From Psococerastis gibbosa (lineage: Eukaryota > Arthropoda > Insecta > Psocodea > Psocidae), in the NCBI GenBank assembly GCA_963971405.1, contig OZ020486.1, forward strand, positions 16,887,419-16,951,418: a stretch of 64,000 bases of DNA. The letters are read 5' to 3'. The position numbers and the translations under genes were made by a program. Below, one piece after another: positions 46,201-61,300 of this stretch; positions within the stretch are counted from its first letter, which is position 1; every line of letters begins with the position of its first letter. The notes under the pieces are model-generated. The model worked only from the letters and a program-made list of their open reading frames with translations. It had not been told where the DNA came from and made no database searches.

Positions 46201-49200
46201 TCTCAATCTACAATCTATTCGCTTACAAAGCACGTATATTATTCCAAGCTGCCGTTCTTTAGCGTGAATTTACAAGCGATAAATTGCCAATTATACATAC
46301 CGTAATATAATAATTTTGTCGAGGCTTAAGGCAGATTATTAGCTCATATATCTTGTAAATAAAGGATTCCCCCGTATTTTTGACGAACTTGATTAATTCC
46401 TCGATTCATGAAAAATTTGTAAATTTTTTTAAAAATAAAACAGACTCTTTAGTTGTATTTACTCAACTGATTTACAAGCGATTAACGCACTTGACGCGTT
46501 TTTACCTTATTTATTCAACGAACCATCTTGAGTTACCTGCTTTATATTTTTTGGCGCTGGCGCTTTATGGGTATATATTGTGATTATTTAATTTCCGTGA
46601 ATCTATCTCGTTTTATTCCAAACTGACCCTAGCTGATTTCAATTAATAATTTATCATATCATGTCAGCTGAGATAGGACGAAATTCATCAAATTTGAGAT
46701 TAATTAAATCACAATCAAGCTGAGTTATTGTTCTGGCCCAGCGCCCAACGTCTATTGAATAATACAGGTCTACAGCATTTACTCGCATGAGATAACTGTA
46801 CGATAATTCCCCACATTGGGCTTATACGCACCAATAATTATTGTACTCTGGAATGCTGAGTTTAAAAAATTTGTAAAAACTACCAAAATTACGAGAAAAC
46901 TAGATATTAACTTACTTTGTACACAGGCTTTGTAAAACCAAAAATGTGACAAATTATAAAGGCACAATTTAGAAACAAAGGTCCTAAACAGGCAAGCATT
47001 TAAAAGAACTGTCAATGATCAGGCTCCTTAACAAAGCTACCTATCTACTCATTAGATGAAATTTAATGGCTTTAAGATATTTATAACTATTAAGTTATAA
47101 AGGTACTAAGTACTATATGTATTTGTTTATTTATATAGGGTATCATCGCATCATGTGTTACGAACTGTCCTGACAATGCATTTGATTTTGTAAAGTTTTA
47201 GTCATTCGAATATCATATCTTATCTTATCATATTCGCATTCTGTAGGTGGAGACTATGAAAATTACGGATTACGCTTTTGAGGCCTACATATGCGGGGAT
47301 TTGTTGTCCCTGTAGAAGCAGTTTCGTACCGTTTCAAACGTTCCATTTTTTTCTTCCTTTGGGCATTAGTCTACACATTTTTGAAAAGTTAGAAAAAATA
47401 ACATGAACCGTGTATTTAGAAAACAAAACAAAAAATATAGAAATTCCGATTTCTCTGTATTGAGAATATTTATAATTACAAATCAATAAATAACTTGGCA
47501 GCGCGTTGTGTGGGGATTGCCTTAATACTCAGTTTATATCAGTTCGGGTTGATGAGGAAATTTGCCTTCGACAAGAAAAAGTAATGGAAACATCATTGTT
47601 TCTGATTTCAGGAATTAATAACTACGCTGTACATAGGATTTCTTGGACTTATTTTTACATCATTCCTCGTCTTTATCGCTGAAAAGGATACCGAGGAAAC
47701 CAAATTTAGGAGCTTCGCTGACGCGCTGTGGTGGGGCGTCATTACGCTTTGCACTGTGGGATACGGTGATATTTATCCCATTACGTGGACTGGAAAGATA
47801 GTTTCTAGTTTCTGTGCCCTGCTGGGTATTAGTTTCTTCGCACTTCCTGCGGTAAGTGACATAGCTTAAGCCTGAGCCCTTTTATTGCTTTTCAGTAGGC
47901 CTACCATGGCATTTTTAGGATAACTTAGCCAGGTAATTATTTAATCCATTTCAATACCTGTGTGAAAATTTCCCCTCTCGCAGCTACCGAAATTCCTTCT
48001 GTTAGTATCATGTTGGTACAAGTGAACAAGCAATTTATACATAAGTAAAGCATAATTATGCAACAATTTTATTAATCTCTATTCACAAAACAATATGCAT
48101 TGGTTTACTTAGAAAATTTAATCTTATTAAAGAATAAGTTATTCATTAATAGAGTTGTGGTCGCCATACAACGTTACAACATTACCGTATGTTACAACAT
48201 TATCAGCTTTGTTTATTTGTTCTACTATCATTCGGAGCAGTTCATCAAAACGAAAAAAAAACGAGCTTAATCAATGAAACTGAATTGCAAATCATCGGAA
48301 AAAGCAACAGCACTAGATACAAAATGTGAAAAGTATGGAATTTTCATTTCGATAACAATATTTATTTTGCTCATGCCAATATTGCTTATACGCCTACCAT
48401 GTACATTAATTCCTACCACCGCCTCTTGTATAAATAGCTTGTTTAGCAGTGACGGTTCGCATCATGTATACGGGCTCCGGTATATTTTAATTTTTTTATA
48501 ATAGGTACCAAAGCACATTTATATTCATATACTACAGTATGTTGTAAGCTAAAAAAAATAGTATTGATACCAATGTAAAACCCTCGAATTTTCTGTTTTT
48601 TTTTCTTCACAAATTCAAATTTCTCTTGACATTTCATTCACACAATATAAATATATAAATAAATAAATAATCGTTTATTTGCAAACAGACAAAATCCAAT
48701 AATATGCAAATATAATATATAATATAGAGTCACAAATGAGGTGTAATAAAGAAATATTCTTTTTCATTCGTATCCATTATGGAATGCAAACAGGGCTAAA
48801 AACTGCTAAATGGTGAAGGAGCCAAAAATAATTTTTTCTTATCATAAAGTCAACGAAAAGTCAGTGTTTCTGCTGCCATATTAAATTAGCTGCCAGAAAA
48901 GGATCGTGGCACGACTACCATTGAGTAATTTATGAGAACCTTTTGTCATTTCTTATTAAGCAATGCCCTGTTCAGCTTACGTCACCACCCCCCAGTTACC
49001 TTTGATTGCCCGCAATAAAAAATGCCGTCAGGCGTCAACTCCACTGCGGTATTTTCTTGGCATAGTTTTCAATTATTTTTCTCATTGGAAAATCATTTTG
49101 GTTCCCTTCATACGAGATTACAAGTTATAGCTGGGGAAAAGTTGACTGTGTGGGTGTAAGAAACTTATTAAATAATGATACACACCCAGTCTATTTTCAT

Positions 49201-52200
49201 TTTCCGCATTTTCTAGACACCTCTTTGAAATCACATTCGAAAGCTTGAAATAATGAAGTAAATTGAGACGACTTCTTAAACCTAACTGCAATGGATACAG
49301 CACTGTTTAAATGGAACAGTAGATATTTTGCCATAATTATGGGAATCCTAATTGGGTCAAACCGTAAAATACTAAATGCACTCTTCCCATCCCTAAGTAA
49401 TTGAATTGAATTGAAAACGACTTTATTGCAAAAAAAAAGATTATAAAATCTTCTTTTCATGCTGACCTTAAAAAACAAAAATATTGTATTATATTATTCC
49501 GATAAGTCAGAAGGGTAAAGGCCTGTACCGTACCGAAAATATAAGGTCCTGCGTGCACCAAACTAGTAACTTCACGTATGGGGCATCTGTGTTTTCCTCA
49601 TTATGTCTTTTTTCAATAAATTGATTAATTAACGAGTTTGATAGGATCTCAGGAATGGAAATTAGCCTACGTCATTTGTAAACAAACTCTACCGGTGGCT
49701 TGGCGAAACAATAGTTTCAAAGCCAACGACTAGGTGGAAGAGGAGCTGTAAAATTCTGCGAATGTTTGCTTGGGCCCACATGTTATTATTATTAGTTTAT
49801 AGGTTTTCTCAGCAAAAGCGTCCGGGATGGAAACTCACACGGTATAGTCCACGCAAAATGAGAAAAGTATGGACATGGAATGTTTTGATCCTGTGCAACA
49901 CTGTAAAAATATTCTTTGCAAAATTTTTGTTATGCCTTGCATCTAATGCAACAAGGTAACACAAAATGGTGCAAGGAATATTTTTATAGTGTTGTACAGG
50001 ATGAAAACATTCCATGTCCATACTTTTCTCATTTTGCGTGGATTATACCTAAGTACTCCTTGTGAATAGATGGTACTTTTGCCAGTTAGCTCAGGGCATG
50101 GAGGCATGGGCTTTGTGCCGGAAAATGCTTCAAACCTATTTTTTTTCAAAATCATCCCCAAGGGTTATATCTACCACGACCTCAGCACCCCTATTCAGAG
50201 CATTCGTGTATTAGAGAGGAAGAGAGAGCTTATAGGCCCGGTACACACGGACGGTTCTCGCAGTCGCGACATGCCGACGTATTATCAAATGTAGTCATAG
50301 TCCTAGCAAAAGACTTTTTGTTGATTTCTTGACAACTTTGGAAGCTGGTATGAAGCCGACCGCACGAAAGTGCACAGTTTTCCCCTAAACACGCCAAACC
50401 ATAGAAATCTTCTGAAGTAGACTCTGTGAGTTTGTAACTACCACCCATTCACCAAGCCCCATTCCTACTTGAAAAGACGTCGGTAAATCGCGACTGCGAA
50501 AACAGTCCGTGTGTACCGGGCTTTAATTAAACCAATTTTTAACTGAAGAAACTGTACACCTTTCTGGATTAGATTGTCCTAATCGAGACCTAGACCTAAT
50601 CTAGTTCAAAATACAGTAGGCCTACATGACTTGGTTGGAAGCAGTATACACTCTCATTCCTTTTATTGGTATAGAACATATACATAGCACGTATCATATA
50701 AAGCATTTATTGTGGGAGAACAGCCCAAACAAAATATTCATAAGCTTGCTGAAGCCGCAATTTCTAAGTCTCCAGCAGCCAGAGTTTTCAGCTGTAAGAT
50801 CTTAAGTTGACGTGTCATCGTTTGACGGATCCATTAAAATGAAATTTGAGTAGCGGGAATCAATACAGCGCGAGGTTTCGGACTTTCCGCATTCTTCACT
50901 GTCTCTTCCCATTTCATTTAAATGCCATTTTCGGGGAATTTCTAGTGACCCAGACGGAGCTTAAGTTCTTATCTAGATAACATTTAATTCAACTTTGTAC
51001 ATTACATATTAAATTAACAAGACTTTTATCGCGTGAGTTACGTGATGAAGCAGTAGAATCCGAGATGATAGGCTGTGGTTGATCTGAAAGCGTACTTCCA
51101 AACGTTTCGTCATCATCTGCGGTCAACATCTTCAGTGGCACTGCGTAGATTCTACGATTGTATCTCGGAGGCTCAGCAACAGCTGCTTCCACTGAAGATG
51201 TCGACAGCAGATGTTGACGAAACATTTGGAAGTACGGTTCCAGATTGACCACAGCTTATTTGACTACTTCATTGCGTAGAAATGATTTGTAATCGACTTC
51301 TCTTACATAATGTGTATATAATGTATACCTTGGTATACCTATAACATAGTCTGGTACACAGTAGGTTTACTATGACAAATATTGGCCAAAATATAGGATA
51401 CTATCTTGCCATAATTAAATGCAACACGGCAGCTTATCATTGTATTAGATTGAATAGTTATGTAGAATGATTGATTGATTGATTGCCCAAAAGTGGAAAG
51501 TCTATTTCCTATTTCCATTTTCTAAATTTCTGAGAGGTAGCCTACACAAAAGTATGCTACAATACAACTTGCTTACTTTACGATACTTATTATGGGTATT
51601 TTTCATTAATCTAATTGAAGGACACTTTATTAAATCCAATAAAAATCCACTTTACTCGTATAGGACTAAATATATGGAATTTGAGAAATTTTTCTTAAAA
51701 ATAAATTTACGCTTTCGGACTGACTTTACAGCCTGCACATGGCTCTTAAGAGGAAACGCTTGTAATTCATTGGATACAATATGTAGTTACAGTACATGTA
51801 GGTTTAAACCTATTTTTAATGAACATTAGAATGTTACCTTTATATTAAATTAAGAAATAATTTAAAAAATTCTGAGATGTTGGGTCGACATCTAAGCTCA
51901 GCAGCATTTCCTTTCAGCTAAGCGATGAAGCCTACGCCTAACGATATAAGAAACGCTGCCTATCTGTCTACATATACATGGAAAGGAAAACTGAAACCTT
52001 CTAGTTGTTTTTCCTTTCTAAAAAAGGATATTTTTCAAGCCTTTCGGAATGAGGTTTGGCCTCTTGATCTCTATTGATCGATGCCATCTACCTCAATCAG
52101 ATAAGATATGCAATTGCTTCCCTCTCAGCGTCTCAACGTAGTTTTTACGTCACAAGACGTAAAGTTTGTGGCACTTTCGTATCCTGATCATTCTCTCGCA

Positions 52201-55200
52201 TAAAACCCTGGGACATTTCCTCTGTAGTTGCAATAAAATGAAAAATAAATTTGATGAAATTGCATGTTTACTGGTAATGGGCACTGAGCGCCTTTGGATA
52301 AAAAAACGTAATATAGCAAATATTTTTATATTACGATGAAACGACAACGCGACTGACTTCAAACGTTTATTAGAAAGATAGAAACGAGACAAAAATATAA
52401 TTTTCTAATAAAACATTTCGCATGCAGCATAGCTGGTACCTAATTGAAATATTTTGACGTTGAAAGGACATATCCAGGGGATGGTCACCCATGACTTGAC
52501 CCCCAAATTATAAAAATGTTCATATTTTTAACTTAAAATAGTGAAATAGCCGTAATATTAGCTGAATTCATTCCTAAGATTCAGTCTAAAGAATGATGTT
52601 ACGGATGAATGTGTGGTTTGATTGTCGTAGGATCCTCTGCAAGAGTCATTGCCGGACCGCGAATGGGCTGCTAAGGACAATTTCGACTAGCTTCTATGTA
52701 GCCGTATTATGATGACCTGCAGCCTGATCATGGCGATTATAATACCGGTATTTATATAATCCCCTGGTATTAAAAATGTAAACAAGATAATTTTATAATG
52801 GAAAGTGCTATTCAAAATTGGTTTATTTATTTTTAATACCAGGTATTATTTAAACCCCGGTATTATAATCGCCATGATCAGCCTGCTGGGATTAACATAA
52901 AACCGGGGTTTATTTTTTTAATACCACATTAGTAAAGTGTCACGTAATATGCGCAAGAAATTCAAATGAATGAATTATTGGAAGTTGCCGCCATTCACGT
53001 ATATGGATGTGCACCAGGACTTGGACGAAGAGGTGCTGACGGAGGTGGTCCGCTTCCTGGGGAGTATCGGGCTAAAGTGGTAGGACGTTGGGCAAGCTTT
53101 TTTAGACGGTCCCTGGGCAACCTCGTTGTCCAGTGAACTCCCGATAGCAGTCTTTTGCCAGATTGGATTTGGCTGTATACCCTTAAGCCAATAAAAATAT
53201 ATATATTGGAATACAAGAGAATGGTTGCATTGTTAATTATACTAATACACATTAAATGTACTGCAGCCTGATCGAGGCGATTATAATACCGGTATTTATT
53301 TAATCCCCTGGTAGTAAAAATGTAAACAAGATAATTTTATAATGGAAAGTGCCATTCAAAATTTGTTTGTTATAATCCTAGGGTATTTATTTAACCCCGG
53401 TATTATAATCGCCTCAGGCTCAGGCTGCAGGTAGACTTTTGAAATACAATACGAATTTTAATTTGTGTCAACTTCTAAGGTCTTCTTCTTCTTAACTTCT
53501 GTAAGAAATTATTAATTTATCAATTTAAATTTCCCTCTCATTTTGCACTGATTTGTGAAAAACAATTGAATAAACCCGGGTATCATAATAATCCCAACTC
53601 GCCATGATCGGGCTGCAGGATAAACTTTTTTATTTTTAATAATAATAATAATTCTTAAAATACGCCTTTAGGGTTTTATTTCGTCTCGAAACTAATAGGT
53701 TCAATAATAGAAGACAATAGATGAGTTAAACCCAATAGGTGAACTTAGGCTATGTCAAGAACATTCTACAAAAATATACTAGCACCATGATTCGACCATT
53801 ATTTGCTCACACCTACCAGAAACGGTTATAATAAAATAAAATTTTTAATTAGTGCGTCTACATCTAAGGGAGAAAAAATTGAAAACTCACCAAACATATA
53901 GCCGAGGATTAATTTATCAATTTGAATTTCCCGCGCATTTTGCACTCATTCGTTTAAAACAACTGAATAAAGCCCGGTATTATTTTAATCCATGGTTAAT
54001 CCCAAATCGCCATAATAGGGCTGGTGGACAAATTTTTCCACTGCAATGCTTTACTCTGCCCCGTCGTAGTATGGACCGGGAATATTTCACTGTTCATGAC
54101 AGTCAATGGCGGATTCACAGGGAGGGTCAGGGGGTCATGGCCCCCCTTAAATGAATATATTAATATGATAGTAAAAAAATCTTTTTCAAATTGAATAAAA
54201 CTCAAATTTTCAGCAAAAAATTACCTTCCAAACTTACATACAGCAACTTGTGACCCCCCATAAATGTTCCGCTAACTCTTGAGTCTTGATTTGTAGAATT
54301 ACCGTCCATTCAATAAATTTAAAAGTGAGTTTTATTTTTGCTTCAGGGTATCCTCGGCAGTGGGTTTGCGCTCAAAGTACAACAGAACCAACGTCAGAAG
54401 CATATGATCCGTCGCCGGCAGCCGGCAGCGACGTTGATTCAATGCCTGTGGCGGTGTTACGCTGCTGACGAGCACTCGCTTAGCGTGGCCACCTGGAAAA
54501 TTCACCAGATACCTGTTTCCAGTCCAACCACGTAAGTTATCTTTTTAATCTTATCTTATTTATTGAAATGTTGTTGTTGTTGTTGTTGTTGTTTCTAACG
54601 CCTGCTTTCAGCATTTCTGCTGTAAGGGGGGAGTGAGTCTGTTTGTTAACTTGAGGCACCCTAAAGGCAGACTCTTTCACCTCGGGGAAAGGGGAGTTCA
54701 CTAACAGGGTGGACCTCCTGATTATAGTGGATTCCGAACCACTTGAATTTATTGAAATAATGTCCAGTCCAGTTTGTATAAGTCTATGAAATGGATGGTC
54801 AAGATTCGAGAGGTTTGACATAAAAGGAATAAGCTTTTTTTGCGTGGCCTAGGAGGGGGTAGCTGCCCCCCCCCCCCAAATTTAGTAAATCTATTGTAAG
54901 CTAATTTATTACGCTCCGATTTAATCGATACTACATATTATGTTTTTCCTATTTTGACCCACAACTACCCCCCCTCAAATACTGAGCTAGATCCGTCCCT
55001 GCCGTAAGGGTCACCTTACTTCCATCCGTTGGGGAAAGCACGGCTGACAGGGATGTTGCTGATCGCAATATCCCGTAAGATATTAGCAGTGTTCAATCAA
55101 GTGAGAGAATCTCTCAGCCCTCTGGTCTGGACCTCACACCATACAGTGCACAGCACCATGACATACTACTAGTATTATACATATACTTATACAAATGCTA

Positions 55201-55332
55201 TTGCGTTTTTGGCAATGTTCTGTAGCCTAGGTTAACGTTAAGTTTGATTACATTATTTTCTGCAATACTACTTTGACAAAAAAAAATATTTAGTGATCAT
55301 TTTTTTTTTAAGTGCAATACTTCTTAGCCTAA

Positions 55333-55384
<52 letters not shown>

Positions 55385-58300
55385 GATCATGGTAGCAGCA
55401 GCTGCTAATTTGTTGACCACAGCATCATCAACTTCTCATCTTCTTAACTTGTTTTAATCTTCTTCGTCAGGGCAACTTTAAATTTCGCAACCTCGGTTGT
55501 GTTCTTTAGTTCGTAACTCAGTTGATTATATTTTGAAAATTGAATTTAAAATAGGTGCCTACCTATTTAATATTGATGCTAGGGAATTTCGTGATTTTTT
55601 TTTAAAGAATCATTCAAAATTAAAAGTTTCCTTTTCAAACGATCCGATTGCAACAATTAAAAAATAATTGTATTGCTAGTATAAAGGTTAGATATTTTAT
55701 GACGTGTATTATAAGAAATAGCCAGTTTAGCTGTATGTACCTATCCAATAATATAAAATGGTTAAACTGCCTAGTGACCTAATCATAAAATGTTTTACAA
55801 CGGATTCTCTTGTGTCAGTATTCATAGCTTTTTGACAGTATATCCCATACAATTATGGGTTGCACTTTAAATATGGTGATTGCTTATGTGTATACCTAAA
55901 TAAGGTCGTATTTTGGTCAAACCTCTCCAAAGAATAAGATATGGTCTAGTTGATAGGACAGTTGTAAGATTACTTTATATTGTACGGTATCCTTTTTTTC
56001 AAGATATACGTCAATGAGTTTGTGACACTAAAAAGCTGTATGATTAATATATTACTGTAGTTATATATTTAGAGAAAACAAATAACTTTAAAAACTGTTT
56101 CGATGCATGTGGGTGGCTGTGTATCCCCTAATATTGTAGCATAGGTGGATCAGAATACAATTATCGTGGCCACAACTGACTAAACTGTTCATGTTTTGCT
56201 TTCATGGTATAGCAATAAGTGGGCATTCTTCAAGTAAGCTGTGCTATTATGGAGTTCCATGAGATATTGCACTGAATGGAAAGTTGCATATTGCAAATGC
56301 ATTTACTCTTGAAACCTAGATTGCCACTACAGCAATTGCATAAGTGCAGCGCATTAAAATTGTCACTCCACTTTTTTATTTTGAGTAAAGTCTGCTATAA
56401 ACGTGTATACAATATTGTTGTAATATTAGCTAAAGCTTTACCGCTTCTTTTTGAATGAGTATTTGGGTAATAATAGTTAGGATATTTTCAGAATCACCAC
56501 TCTAGGTGTACAGGTTTAGACGGAAAGTAGGAGATAGGCTATTGCAGGTATATAATTTTGAATGTTAAGGAAATAAAAAGAAAATATATCATCCAAACGA
56601 AACCTGTGTAGGACACACGCCTTTTCATTGCCAGTTTAGTTTTTATCATTTTTTCAGGAGCGTGAAAATGCTAAAAACATATGTATATATGTGTGTATTA
56701 CATCACGATAAAAATAGCGTTTATATGAATCTTCTATATTTGATATCATAAGGTGTTTTTTTATGTGGGTCTAATTTGATTGATAGCTCTAAAATTGCAT
56801 TATCCTGACTCCTGAGCCTAAATAAGCTTTGCTTCCACGCGCCTGGTCGTAATGACTTTGTGCAATCGTGAAAACCGTTACATTTACGCTTTCTTTTTTG
56901 GTACATAGTCGTGGCATTCCTGTTTTTTTTTGTTTTTTGTTTTTTTTGTTTTTCTAAACCACGGATTAAATGTTACAGACGTAAAGAAAAGTCATACCGA
57001 TATGAACTAGATATTTAGACGTCTCAAATCCAAGTAACCCTCATGTCAAGGGTGTCTTTTATTAGAAATGGCAAATAAGTCATTTACTGGCTATAATGCC
57101 AATTATTTTTTAACAGTAGTGCTCGTGGAATGTAACAAAATTAATTGTAGTTTACCTAAACAATGCAGCGGTTTTAGCATAGGTACATAAGCGATGTTTA
57201 TCAAACATTCAGTGAGTCTATATAACAGTATAGCAGATATAAAGTAAGATATGAGTTAGAGTCACGTATTATTGAAAGTTAAACGCTTCAAATTGTTTTG
57301 GGCAGCAATTTTGAATAGCCGTCACATCACTTACTTTTCTTGATCTTTGTGGATATTTGCTACAACTTTAGTTACCACTTTGCATGTTTCCGCTTTTGTG
57401 ATGAAGAGACGGCAGCACCATGCCTATAGTAACCTATATAAGGCGCGTATTCCACCTACGTCAATAGTCAATAGTAAATGTGGTATTGACGTTTTAGCAG
57501 ACATTAAAGACAGTCTAAAAATGTCTGCTACCACATTTACTATTGACTACTGACGTAGGTGGAATAAGCGCCGAACCAAACGTTCAACGACAAAATTTTT
57601 GACATGTTTCTTATATTTGTGCCACAAATCAAATTATCCCACAATAGCCTCCATTTACATTTATGTAAAGAAAATTCTTTTTGCCATTCCATAGAGAAAA
57701 CAATTTCATGGTGAAACATGGGGATTTGAAACACAAAGCTGAACAAAATTGAAGTTGTCAAAATTTAATATGTCTTATCTTCTACTGTATTTCGACTTCT
57801 TGCTTCAAAATAATCCAACCTTTTTGTTCTCTTCCAGGAGAGGAGGTTCTTCCAGTTTCAAACACAACGCTTCCTTCGTATCCAGACTTCCAACGATCCG
57901 CAGGCACAAGAGTACGTCGTTCCACAGTCCACTTGCTCGCAAGCCTTGTCTCACTAGCGAAATACATAATTCTTCGGACAACTTAGGTCAGCCAATCCAA
58001 TTTACTCTACCATCTCCAAAATTTCTTAACTTAAAATCTCTCTCTTTCTACGTCAATTAATTCAATGGTGACCATTAATTGATCCCACCATATGCGTTAC
58101 CCAAAAAATACTGAAGAAATTAGTGAAGTTCTCGTTAGCCTACTTGCCATACATACAGCAGAAACAGGGTTAGTAGACGGTCTCCTTTTTAATGAAATGT
58201 CCTAATTTTTGCCAATGGGTCCTCCTATCCTCCAAAGCCTTGAAAACGTCCTCCTTTTGCACCATAAGTACTATTGAAAATATATTTAATTTAGAATTTA

Positions 58301-61300
58301 TTCTCATTTAAATGCCCAATGGATGGATGAGAGAATATACTCCAGATTGAGTCGGTGTAGCTATGAAGTAAAATTTTACGAATTTAAATTGTTCAGGTTT
58401 TTATAAATACACTGAATTACAAATAAACCGCAGTTGCTCAAAGAAATCGCTTCTAAAGCAAAATACGTGTAGTAATTCAGTCACTTTTTTCAGTAGGTAT
58501 TCAATAAACAGACAAATTTTTATATATAGACATACATTATGTCCTCCTTTTTCAATTTAAATATCCCCTCTTCCAAAAATATGATCCCTGAGCTGGAAGG
58601 CGCATAATGTTAATAGAATTCTTCGTTAACAGTCATTATTGAAAGAATCTCAGCTATTTTGGGAAATTCATTAAAATTTCAATATTTCCATAAATGTACG
58701 ATACTGGTAAATATTACATCTTCCCTCTTTTGTAATATGTTAAGAATGTAAATTCCGCGTAATATAGGCTACTATTATAGAATTTCGTAAGTAGGCACGG
58801 TGTGGGAGTAATTATTTATTATTACTGAAAATAGCATAACAAATACAAATTAGGTATTGTACCTATAGGTGTGTATTAAAATTAGGAAATTGTGTCCATT
58901 GTGTCGCATAGATGCCCATACAATACCTTGTGTACACAAGAAAGCATTCAAGAAAAAAAAAATTTACCCATTGACTATTTCCCTCCGTATATTTATTTTG
59001 ACCCAACAGTATTAATGTAAAAGAGTGGATTTTGAATATTCAAATCTCCCTTTAAATAAGTAACATAACCAGAAAAGCGAAAAATAAGTTTCTACCAATT
59101 GATGCTTTGTTTTTCCATCAGCTATAAATCTACTATACATTAAGACTGTTTTATTGCCTCTCAATATAATGTCGTGGACGTTTCCTCAAGTTTTCTTGTA
59201 TAGTTCATTTCAAGGATTTCAAAATTGGATTTCTTTTGTTATTAGTTCTTCTTCAACGTATGATCCCTTCTTCTATTTCAACTTTCAAGTGCCAGCCTAT
59301 ACCTACCTACTTGACGGGCAACCTATATTGAAGCCATTGAAGTCTTATAATAGTGCTTACTTAATAGCCAATGCCCACACTCATGGCAGATTGGACATTT
59401 CCTCACAACTTACAATATTGGTGACTACCTACAATAGTCTTTGGGGAACCTATGGGCCCAAATTGCGGCCTGGGTCCCGACTACTACTACAAATACTACA
59501 ATAGTCTTATGATCAACTGCAATATCTGTTTTATTTTAACTATTTCAATGGGAAGTAATAAAAATTACAATAATTTATTTATTTAACATCTCGAGCAATC
59601 ATCACTCCGGGTAGTGGGTTCAAGAGAAAAAATTATCATCATTTTCATGATTTGAAATATTTCTCTTTCTCGATTAATGTGGCAAATTTTAAATTTTATT
59701 TCGGTGCCGATGCGGTTATTTTTTATTGCGCGATATTGTCAATAATTATTACGTCCATTTTACCGTGCGGGGATTAATATGAATAATGTATTCACTATAA
59801 AGCACTGGTCAGCTATTCTGCATTTTCCGTCATTTCGACGCATGAAAAATTGACAAGTTGATTAGCCGCTCTAATAACATACGGTAGTTAATAAGAATCG
59901 ATAGGTAGCCTGCAGTGAAATTGGAAAATAATACGGTGTGCACGATAAAATGAAAACACCATATGGTAACATGTTTGGGGTCATCAAGTCCCACAAATAA
60001 TCGTAAAAGCTTTTACTCACGTGCTTTGGCTTTCTCACGCAGGATGGATTAATAAGATCAATTAACTTATGCAATTGCCAGCATTTCAAACGTGGCTTTT
60101 GACGGTTTATACATATGGCTCGTAATAATAATGCAGAATTTGAAAGGACTATTAGTTAAAATATTAGAGAGCTGCAGGAGCTGCTGCAAAAATAAATAAA
60201 AAATCCCTTTCGGCTTGGCCGATTAGGTGTAGAGAGATTCCGCAGACCCTACTTTTTCTCTACGCTACCTACGCTATGTATGTAATAAAAAAAAACTTCA
60301 TTATTTTCCCGACCACATCTCATTAACACACAAAACACTCTTGAGTTCCAAATTTCGAACCACAATGGTGACTATGAACTTTTACTTATCCAATTATTTT
60401 CTCTTTGACTGGGCGCCATCTTAAAATGGTTGATTCGTCGTTAAAAAAAGTGTTGACTACCATTATCGTAGATAATAATACGGGCTTTCAGTCAGATTTT
60501 AATTCATTCCTCTGCGACCAATATTAACTGAGATTTGAATTATATAAGGTTTGAATCGGCCGCCATTTTAGAACTTAGCAGTGGATCTAGCTGGTTAACA
60601 AACTCGATCAAGACATTTGTATGATCAATTTTTGTGCCAAGTTTAATCAAAATCAGATAATATTTGCGGAAGTTAGTCTAACTTAGTTAGAGTGTTTCCT
60701 ATAATCGATATACATACATACTGTACATACATCTAGTTCATAGTATATAACATTTTGAACGGAGGGTGGCTTTAGGTCACCAAATGAAAAGTTGTGAAGA
60801 AATTTTCCGGAAGTCGAACATTGGTAGATGAATCTCCCTAAAATAAATGTGTAGCCTAAGCCGATATTAATTTATTGCTATGCTGCATTTCCCGAAACCG
60901 CTGCAAGTACATTCAGCACGTGCACTATAATAGTTGGACGCGGCTAATAAAGACGCGGATGAAACTCGTATAAAAGAGAAGATTATTTCGCCCCACCAAA
61001 GTTGTCAGAGAAATGTAACTCGCTTTTAGGATATACCTATAGAATACCACCTCGGAAATAAAAGAACATTTTGAGATTTGACCCACAGCGGGTAGAAAAT
61101 TCCTTACTTGCACACAATTAGTACCTATTGATAATAAGTTGTATGGGCGTTCAACTTCTCTTGACTTAGTCCTACTGTTCGAAGCGACTCTAAAATCTCG
61201 CGTGAAATGACCCTATAATATATTTTATTTTGGGCATTCAGGATGGGTGGAAATTGTCGAAATTTCAGGGAGAAATCTAGCAGCAGTATGGAAACTGTTA

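Noticed and set aside
59154-59504. 116-residue plus-strand frame in KCNQ intron 7
   Set aside because: No family resemblance, no convincing splice sites in phase with KCNQ, and composition explained by local T/C richness.
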